Part shown: piece by piece, positions 13,117-17,907 of the stretch
How positions within the stretch are numbered: the stretch's first letter is position 1
How the letters are laid out: each line of letters starts with the position of its first letter
From: Clostridiales bacterium
Lineage (GTDB): Bacteria; Bacillota; Clostridia; Oscillospirales; Oscillospiraceae
Direction: 5' to 3'
DNA: 17,907 bases
Assembly (NCBI GenBank): GCA_004557075.1
Contig: SFEX01000032.1
Coordinates: 1-17,907, forward strand
The notes under the pieces: model-generated
Told to the model about the DNA's origin: nothing
The model's input: only the letters and a program-made list of their open reading frames with translations
The model's database searches: none
Made by a program: the position numbers and the translations under genes

Positions 13117-14709
13117 ATGGCTGATTTGAGAAAGGAAATTGAGCGCCGGAGGACGTTTGCGATCATATCGCACCCCGACGCCGGTAAAACCACTCTTACC
13201 GAAAAGCTCCTGCTTTACGGCGGGGCGATACAGCTTGCAGGCTCCGTAAAGGGCAAGGCGACAGCACGCCACGCGGTGTCCGACTGGATGGAGCTTGAAA
13301 AGCAGCGCGGAATATCCATAAGCTCATCTGTTATGCAGTTTGAGTATAACGGCTACTGCATCAATATCCTCGACACGCCGGGACACCAGGACTTCTCCGA
13401 GGATACCTACCGTACTCTTATGGCTGCCGATTCCGCCGTCATGGTCATCGACGCGGCCAAGGGCATAGAGCCGCAGACGAGAAAGCTCTTTAAGATATGC
13501 GCAATGCGCAATATCCCGATCTTCACGTTCATAAATAAGCTCGACCGAGAGGCGAGAAGTCCTTATGAGCTTATGGAGGAGCTGGAGCAGGAGTTCGGCA
13601 TCGGGACATATCCCATCAACTGGCCGATAGGCTGCGGAGTGGACTTCAAGGGCGTGTATGACAGGGAAAAGCGGGAAATTCTGGCGTTCAATGAGTTCCA
13701 CAGGGGTCAGAACAAGATAAAGGCCATCGAGTGCAGCCTTGACGACACCGATACTCTCGACGAGCTTATAGGTGAGAAGCTGCGCAGGACGCTGTGCGAC
13801 GATGTTGAGCTGCTCGACGGCGCGGGCTATGAGTTTGATATCGACCAGGTGCGAAACGGCAAGCTCAGCCCCGTGTTCTTCGGTTCGGCGCTCAATAACT
13901 TCGGCATAGAGCCTTTCTTAGAGCGCTTTCTTGACATGACAATGCCGCCTCTGCCCAGAATAGCGGGGGATGAGATCGTTGACCCGTTCAATGATAAATT
14001 CTCAGCCTTCGTGTTCAAAATTCAGGCGAATATGAACAAAGCTCACCGCGACAGGATCGCTTTCATGCGAATCTGCTCGGGCAAGTTCGAGCGGGATAAG
14101 GAGTATTTCCACATCCAGGGCGGCAAGGCTATAAGGCTTGCCCAGCCGCAGCAGCTCATGGCTCAGGAGAGAGCGATAATTAACGAGGCTTATGCCGGCG
14201 ATATCATCGGAGTGTTCGACCCCGGTATCTTCTCAATAGGCGATACGATATGCGATAAGAGCATGAAACTTGAGTTTGAGGGTATCCCGACCTTCGCACC
14301 GGAGATTTTCGCGGCTGTAGAGCGTGTCGACACCATGAAGCGCAAGCAGTTTGAAAAGGGCATAATGCAGATAGCCCAGGAGGGCGCGATACAGATATTC
14401 CACGAGCCCTTCACCGGCGTGGAGGAGATAATCGTCGGCGTTGTCGGCGTTCTGCAATTGGAGGTGCTCGAGTACAGGCTCAAATCCGAGTACGGCGTTG
14501 ACGTGCGCCGCCGCAGCATGCCGTATGAGGTCGTGCGCTGGATAGATAACGAGGATATAAACCCCAATGACCTAAACCTCACGAGCGACACCAAGTGGGT
14601 GCAGGATTTCCGGGGAAATAATCTGCTGCTGTTTACCTCGGAGTGGTGCGTAAACTGGGCGCTCACGAAAAACGAGGGGCTCAGACTCCGCGAATTTAAC
14701 AGGGAATAA
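13117..14709 (+). CDS. prfC: Peptide chain release factor 3
   Basis: A 530-residue translational GTPase that recycles RF1/RF2 from the ribosome after peptide release. GTPase motifs are intact: SHPDAGKTT (18-26), switch-I stretch RGISISS (64-70), DTPGHQDF (86-93) and NKLD (140-143). Length and the ending are normal for the family. It starts at ATG 13117 behind GGAGAG. It lies directly before smpB and ssrA, so termination and ribosome-rescue genes sit together, although smpB has its own probable promoter. No truncation or odd composition is seen. Confidence 0.96.
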   Translation: MADLRKEIERRRTFAIISHPDAGKTTLTEKLLLYGGAIQLAGSVKGKATARHAVSDWMELEKQRGISISSSVMQFEYNGYCINILDTPGHQDFSEDTYRTLMAADSAVMVIDAAKGIEPQTRKLFKICAMRNIPIFTFINKLDREARSPYELMEELEQEFGIGTYPINWPIGCGVDFKGVYDREKREILAFNEFHRGQNKIKAIECSLDDTDTLDELIGEKLRRTLCDDVELLDGAGYEFDIDQVRNGKLSPVFFGSALNNFGIEPFLERFLDMTMPPLPRIAGDEIVDPFNDKFSAFVFKIQANMNKAHRDRIAFMRICSGKFERDKEYFHIQGGKAIRLAQPQQLMAQERAIINEAYAGDIIGVFDPGIFSIGDTICDKSMKLEFEGIPTFAPEIFAAVERVDTMKRKQFEKGIMQIAQEGAIQIFHEPFTGVEEIIVGVVGVLQLEVLEYRLKSEYGVDVRRRSMPYEVVRWIDNEDINPNDLNLTSDTKWVQDFRGNNLLLFTSEWCVNWALTKNEGLRLREFNRE

Positions 14710-14755
14710 GTATTTATCTTCTTTACAGTTTGTACTTTTTTTATACAAAAAACTG

Positions 14756-14764
14756 TGCTATAAT
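14756..14764 (+). promoter_or_regulatory. Extended -10 promoter of smpB
   Basis: TGC-TATAAT (14756-14764) is a textbook extended -10 box; no good -35 is present at 16-18 bases. Just upstream an imperfect hairpin (ACAGTTTGTA 14725-14734 with TACA...ACTGT ending at 14756) includes a T-run and may end prfC transcription. Confidence 0.5.
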
Positions 14765-14793
14765 CAAACAGGTCGAAAGGCAGGTGAGCTCAA

Positions 14794-15258
14794 TTGCCAA
14801 AGCAAACGGGTACAAAGCAGATCGCCGCAAACCGCAAGGCGTTCCACGATTACTTCATCCTTGACCGTTTTGAGGCGGGCATAGAGCTTGCCGGAACGGA
14901 AGTCAAGTCACTGCGCGCGGGCACGGTGAATATGAAGGACTGCTACTGCACCGTGAAAAACGGGGAGCTTTTTGTGCGGTCGCTGCATATAAGCCCGTAT
15001 GAAAAGGGAAATATATTCAATAAAGACCCGGTCAGACCGCGCAGGCTGCTCATGCACAAGCGCGAGATATTAAAGCTTAACGCCCGAGTTATGCAGGAGG
15101 GCGTGGCGCTCATACCGCTGTCGCTTTATTTCAAGGACAGCAGGGTGAAGGTCGAGCTTGGACTGTGCAAGGGCAAAAAACTCTATGACAAGCGTAATGA
15201 CGATGCAAAGCGCGCTGCTGCGCGCGATATTGAAAGAACAATGAAGGAGAGAAACTAA
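14794..15258 (+). CDS. smpB: SsrA-binding protein
   Basis: A 154-residue RNA-binding protein that delivers tmRNA to stalled ribosomes. Characteristic stretches are IAANRKAFHDYFI, FEAGIELAGTEVKSLR, YEKGN and the basic, disordered C-tail (KKLYDKRNDDAKR). The start codon is TTG, supported by AGGTGAG five bases upstream and by family length. Its partner RNA ssrA is encoded 590 bases downstream. The stop overlaps the next start (TAATG). Confidence 0.97.
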   Translation: MPKQTGTKQIAANRKAFHDYFILDRFEAGIELAGTEVKSLRAGTVNMKDCYCTVKNGELFVRSLHISPYEKGNIFNKDPVRPRRLLMHKREILKLNARVMQEGVALIPLSLYFKDSRVKVELGLCKGKKLYDKRNDDAKRAAARDIERTMKERN

Positions 15259-15776
15259 TGAGTAATCCTATAGTAACCATTGAGATGGAAAACGGCGATA
15301 TCATCAAGGCGGAGCTTTACCCCGACGTAGCGCCGAATACGGTGAACAATTTCATTTCACTTGTTAAGAATAAATTTTATGACGGTATTATTTTCCACCG
15401 CGTTATCCGCGGATTTATGATCCAGGGCGGAGATCCCCAGGGCATAGGCATCGGCGGCCCCGGGTACTCCATCAAGGGCGAGTTCAAAATGAACGGCGTT
15501 CAGAATGACCTCAAGCATACCCGCGGCGTCCTTTCCATGGCTCGGTCCATGGCGCCCGATTCCGCAGGCAGCCAGTTCTTCATCATGCATGAGGACGCAC
15601 CCCACCTTGACGGGCAGTACGCGGCTTTCGGCAAGGTCATCGAGGGCATCGAAGTTGTTGATAAGATCGCAAAATGCATGACTGGACGCAACGATAAGCC
15701 CATCCACCGTCAGGCCATGAAGAAGGTCACGGTCGATACTTTCGGCGTCGATTATCCCGAACCTGTAAAGTGCTGA
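15258..15776 (+). CDS. Cyclophilin-type peptidyl-prolyl isomerase
   Basis: A 172-residue cytoplasmic cyclophilin that catalyses proline isomerisation during protein folding. Motifs: YDGIIFHRVIRGFMIQGGDP (42-61), which contains the active-site Arg and Phe region; MARSMAPDSAGSQFFI (94-109); and HLDGQYAAFGKVIEG (117-131). No signal peptide. It overlaps the smpB stop by one base and has AAGGAGAG upstream, so it is translated from the smpB message. Confidence 0.95.
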   Translation: MSNPIVTIEMENGDIIKAELYPDVAPNTVNNFISLVKNKFYDGIIFHRVIRGFMIQGGDPQGIGIGGPGYSIKGEFKMNGVQNDLKHTRGVLSMARSMAPDSAGSQFFIMHEDAPHLDGQYAAFGKVIEGIEVVDKIAKCMTGRNDKPIHRQAMKKVTVDTFGVDYPEPVKC

Positions 15777-15787
15777 TTAAATAATGC

Positions 15788-15822
15788 CATTCCGCCACCG
15801 GCGAGCAGCCGATGGCGGAATG
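15788..15822 (+). terminator. Hairpin after the smpB operon
   Basis: CATTCCGCCA (15788-15797) pairs with TGGCGGAATG (15813-15822), and CGGC/GCCG extends the stem inside. No T-run follows, but its position 12 bases past the stop and 26 bases before ssrA suits a terminator or processing site. Confidence 0.6.
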
Positions 15823-15848
15823 TAGCAAGTTTCATCTGCCGACTATAA

Positions 15849-16196
15849 GGGGATGTACCGGTTTCGACGGGGGTATGGAGGCAGGAATAGCGGGCGGATG
15901 CGCCTACCATCCTTAAAATGGGCAGCTTATAAATTAAAGAACAACAACGATACTGTTCTTCTCGCTGCTTAATTAGCGAGCGTTCCCTTCGGGAGGACCA
16001 CGGCCTGAAACGGAGCGTCGATCAGTGGTGCCCGTGAGTGCGCAAAGCTTTGAGCGCACCACGCATAATGAAGCTACCGAGCCTGTGAGCATGACGGCCT
16101 GCGCACGGGTGAGGGAATATAAATGACCGCCTGCGCCCGGAGAGATTCCTGTTAAAGTGCTTTCGGACGGGGGTTCAACTCCCCCCATCTCCACCA
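15849..16196 (+). ncRNA. ssrA: Transfer-messenger RNA
   Basis: The gene for tmRNA, which rescues stalled ribosomes and tags the nascent peptide for proteolysis. The 5' end GGGGATG pairs with CATCTCC before an encoded CCA, forming the acceptor stem; GGTTCAACTCC is the T-arm. The tag frame ends GTT CTT CTC GCT GCT TAA (15955-15972) inside the expected CTCGCT/AGCGAG hairpin. The tag reads AYKLKNNNDTVLLAA from GCT 15925, or with one more Ala from GCA 15922; which Ala is the resume codon is uncertain. Total length of 348 bases is normal for an unpermuted bacterial tmRNA. Confidence 0.96.
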
Positions 16197-16200
16197 AAGG

Positions 16201-16262
16201 GGTATTAAACAAACCTTATTTCTTCAAAGGTGGCTTTGCTATCGTGGTTTGGCTTTAATACC
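16201..16262. repeat. 62-base imperfect palindrome directly after ssrA
   Basis: GGTATTAAACAAACC (16201-16215) pairs with GGTTTGGCTTTAATACC (16246-16262) with a two-base bulge, and an inner hairpin CAAAG-GTGG-CTTTG lies at 16225-16238. It begins five bases after the CCA of tmRNA. It could be an RNA structure at the ssrA transcript end, part of an attachment site or a dispersed intergenic repeat. Confidence 0.6.
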
Positions 16263-16276
16263 ATCACAGAAAAAGA

Positions 16277-16308
16277 CGGTTTTCCAATCATGGAAAGCCG
16301 CCTTTTTT
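16277..16308 (+). terminator. Terminator downstream of ssrA
   Basis: CGGTTTTCC (16277-16285) and GGAAAGCCG (16292-16300) form a stem with one G-U pair, followed by CCTTTTTTCTTT. The opposite strand also shows a T-run (TCTTTTTC), so it may work in both directions. Confidence 0.75.
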
Positions 16309-16321
16309 CTTTAATTTTGGC

Positions 16322-16358
16322 AAGAGAAAAGCCGCCCAGCGGATAACTGGACGGCTTT
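16322..16358 (-). terminator. Terminator for the minus-strand unknown operon
   Basis: AAAGCCG and CCAG (16328-16339) pair with CTGG and CGGCTTT (16347-16358), with one mismatch. Read on the minus strand the right arm runs into TTTTCTCTT. It lies 49 bases past the last minus-strand gene. Confidence 0.6.
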
Positions 16359-16375
16359 CCCGAAAGGAGAAACTC

Positions 16376-16459
16376 ATGTGCCGAATGCACTATGTAAATA
16401 TCTTTTTTAGGTCTCCAATTCCTCTGAATCGTTTACCATCTGTTCCACCTCGGCAATGA
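16376..16459 (+). CDS. Possible 27-residue leader-like ORF
   Basis: A strong ribosome site AAAGGAGA (16363-16370) lies five bases before ATG 16376, opening a 27-codon frame (MCRMHYVNIFF...). The hairpin at 16328-16358 sits just upstream. The frame runs into the 3' end of the convergent gene at 16407-16718, so it looks like the left-over start of a longer gene or a leader peptide cut off by a rearrangement. It has no recognised homologue and may be chance. Confidence 0.25.
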   Translation: MCRMHYVNIFFRSPIPLNRLPSVPPRQ

Positions 16460-16718
16460 TCTCTTTCAATTCTTCCGGGGTTGGTTTCTCAATATCACGC
16501 AGAATAAAATGGAGGTCACCCACAGCCGTCAGCATGATGTGTTCCATCACGGCTCTGTCAATGCCGACATACTCACAGTAAAGGTCACGCCATGAATCCT
16601 CCGGCAATTCATCATAAAAGAGATGTTTGCGGATTGAAACATGGACAGGTGCAAACCTTGTCAACATCGCCGTCTTTTGCTCGATTGCCCTCATTCGTGC
16701 ATCAAACTTTCTCGTCAC
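16407..16718 (-). CDS. Unknown small protein (last gene of minus-strand operon)
   Basis: A soluble, largely helical 103-residue protein I do not recognise. Visible features: a basic N-terminus (MTRKFDARMRAIEQK), the stretch RKHLFYDELPEDSWRDLYCEYVGIDRAVMEHIM, and an acidic C-terminus. The start is GTG, overlapping the previous stop as GTGA, with GAGGGA six bases upstream, which is strong evidence of translational coupling. The tight packing resembles phage or integrative-element modules, but no diagnostic domain is present. Confidence 0.65.
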   Translation of the reverse strand: MTRKFDARMRAIEQKTAMLTRFAPVHVSIRKHLFYDELPEDSWRDLYCEYVGIDRAVMEHIMLTAVGDLHFILRDIEKPTPEELKEIIAEVEQMVNDSEELET

Positions 16719-17353
16719 AGGGCATCCCTCACCGGTTGCATGAGCTTGTCCCAGCTTGAATACAAAGAGGGGTTTTTCAGACAGCGTTCAAAGAGCGATA
16801 CAACACCCACATCAAAAGCCTTGATATAATCAGCCCCATCAGCATTTCGGCCACGCAGGGCAACAGCCTTGAGAATGGCCTCGCCCTCGCGCGTCGGTGC
16901 CTTGTCTGCCATTTCTCCAGCCTTGGCGGAAATCAAGCGGCACATCGTGTAATTGCCATCCTTTTCCGCGCGCTCCATCAGCCTTTCGTATTCATGGGGC
17001 TTCAAAATACCGCTGTCCAACAGGGCAAGCGTTTCCTTGTCCAATTTAGACGGGTCTGCTGCAAAATGATCGTTGACGGCTGCGACAAAATCCTTTCGGA
17101 TAGCCGCCATCTGGCTGGACTTTTCATACAGACCACGCTTTACAGTTTCGTACTTTTTCTGTGCGTCCAGATAGTCCGCTTCGGCTTTTGCCGCCCGTAC
17201 AGCGTATTCAGCACTAACAAGTCCGTGTTTTACAGGCGTTTCGGCTCTCTTGCGCTCCGCTGCCTCAAATCTCCTTTTCGTCACCGTGTATTCGGTAAAG
17301 GTTTCATCGGCCAGCGCATCGGCTCTTGTTACAAATTCGTTAAAAGTTCCCAT
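16715..17353 (-). CDS. Unknown helical, coiled-coil-like protein
   Basis: A 212-residue protein, highly charged, Ala-rich and predicted helical. Heptad-like stretches appear at about 16-90 (TVTKRRFEAAERKRAE, EADYLDAQKKYETVKRGLYEK), followed by a second helical region with HEYERLMERAEKDGNYTM. No membrane segment or signal. It starts at ATG 17353 with GAGGT upstream on its own 29-base gap. Coiled-coil proteins of this size occur in phage head or tail modules, but nothing here proves that. It is coupled to the following gene by a four-base overlap. Confidence 0.7.
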   Translation of the reverse strand: MGTFNEFVTRADALADETFTEYTVTKRRFEAAERKRAETPVKHGLVSAEYAVRAAKAEADYLDAQKKYETVKRGLYEKSSQMAAIRKDFVAAVNDHFAADPSKLDKETLALLDSGILKPHEYERLMERAEKDGNYTMCRLISAKAGEMADKAPTREGEAILKAVALRGRNADGADYIKAFDVGVVSLFERCLKNPSLYSSWDKLMQPVRDAL

Positions 17354-17382
17354 AATATAATTACCTCATTTCAATAATTTTT

Positions 17383-17604
17383 TCAAGTTTCATCTGTGAC
17401 GGCATCCGCCACGGCTCGCAGGAGGGTCTCCATTGCTTGATTGCCAGGGACAGTAAAAGTCACATCCTTGTTGTGTGCCGCTATCTCAAAGGCTCTCAAA
17501 GCCTCCACAGCGGTCTGCGTGCCATCGGGATATATAACCGTAACCAATGACGGCAACTCCCTCTCCATGGCTTGTATGCGTTCAAGAATAGATTTCACAG
17601 GCAT
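17383..17604 (-). CDS. Unknown 73-residue protein
   Basis: A small soluble protein starting MPVKSILERIQAMERELPSL, with a central VTVIYPDGTQTAVEALRAFE stretch that looks like beta-hairpin then helix. I place the start at 17604, where AAGGA sits nine bases upstream (inside the previous gene) and a GGAGGA abuts the ATG; a longer in-frame reading would overlap the upstream gene extensively. It overlaps that gene's end by 10 bases. No family recognised. Confidence 0.55.
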   Translation of the reverse strand: MPVKSILERIQAMERELPSLVTVIYPDGTQTAVEALRAFEIAAHNKDVTFTVPGNQAMETLLRAVADAVTDET

Positions 17605-17873
17605 TCCTCCATTTCCTTGGCAATTTGGCGGAGGCTTTTTGCATCGGGTTCGATCTCGCCCATTTGGAGCAGGTACCCACGCACAGCGGTCATATACCGG
17701 TTCCACGATTTGCCCCATCCATCAAAATCTCCGCTTTCTGCCAATGCTGCCATTACAGACCGGGAAAGAGGGTCAGCCTCCGCCCATTTCGTTTTGAATT
17801 GGTCAAGGGTAGGAATTGACTTGACACAGAAAAACCGTTCAAGCATCTGCAGGCGGCTTGCATAATCTTTCAT
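17595..17873 (-). CDS. Unknown 92-residue protein (first visible gene of the minus-strand operon)
   Basis: A soluble protein beginning MKDYASRLQMLERFFCVKSI, with aromatic, helical content (FDGWGKSWNRYMTAVRGYLL) and an acidic end. I prefer ATG 17873, seven bases after GAGGGG, over a GTG 15 bases upstream with no clear ribosome site. The operon probably continues to the right, outside the window, because no promoter is visible before it. No family recognised. Confidence 0.55.
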   Translation of the reverse strand: MKDYASRLQMLERFFCVKSIPTLDQFKTKWAEADPLSRSVMAALAESGDFDGWGKSWNRYMTAVRGYLLQMGEIEPDAKSLRQIAKEMEECL

Positions 17874-17907
17874 GCCGTCACCCCTCACCGTTGGTTCTCT
17901 GTTCCAA

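Noticed and set aside
15973..16212. A 79-codon minus-strand frame within tmRNA
   Set aside because: It is antisense to ssrA; frames of this type are commonly mis-annotated as proteins.
16205..16390. A 61-codon minus-strand frame after ssrA
   Set aside because: It reads through the palindrome and both terminator hairpins and has no ribosome site; its translation looks like a by-product of the structured spacer.

Overview
The window looks like the chromosome of an anaerobic, gut-type Clostridia (Oscillospiraceae/Ruminococcaceae-like Firmicute). Supporting signs are strong AGGAGG-type ribosome binding sites, SipW-type signal peptides, a class B sortase, a SpoIIE-family phosphatase beside a PAS-containing [FeFe]-hydrogenase homologue, and a composition of roughly 50% GC outside a few AT-rich patches. 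No gene identifies the species. All family assignments come from reading motifs, not from database searches.

Region 1 (1-7142) is a surface-fibre locus on the + strand. A repeat-rich leader (1-487) precedes two tandem TasA/camelysin-like secreted subunits (488-1078 and 1182-1820). A repeat- and hairpin-filled gap (1821-2156) carries a good promoter. It is followed by a tight operon: a third TasA-like subunit, a 745-residue VWA/Cna-B-like adhesin, a fourth TasA-like subunit with an unusual N-terminus, a surface protein ending in NPKTG plus a membrane anchor, a 61-residue four-cysteine miniprotein and a class B sortase. I read this as a fibre of the TasA/BsaA type, tipped or decorated by a large VWA adhesin and tied to the wall through one NPKTG anchor. 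No SipW-type signal peptidase gene lies in the window. The locus is the best candidate here for an undescribed composite system.

Region 2 (7168-8322) holds one protein of five exact 70-residue zinc-binding repeats (DUF4379 type), closed by a strong hairpin that also serves the convergent gene.

Region 3 (8328-12960) has a redox-sensing flavour. A SpoIIE-type phosphatase overlaps the end of a group C-like (sensory) [FeFe]-hydrogenase homologue. This minus-strand pair shares a compact divergent promoter region with a RseC-like membrane protein. A HEAT-repeat-like protein and a DUF3267-type zincin membrane protein follow, both on the minus strand.

Region 4 (13050-16308) is translation quality control: release factor 3, SmpB, a cyclophilin-type prolyl isomerase and the tmRNA gene (ssrA).

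Region 5 (16197-17907) starts at the 3' end of ssrA, a classic integration hotspot. It contains a 62-bp imperfect palindrome, opposing terminators, a short leader-like ORF and a minus-strand run of four small overlapping genes of unknown function. This is probably the edge of an integrated element whose integrase and far end are outside the window.
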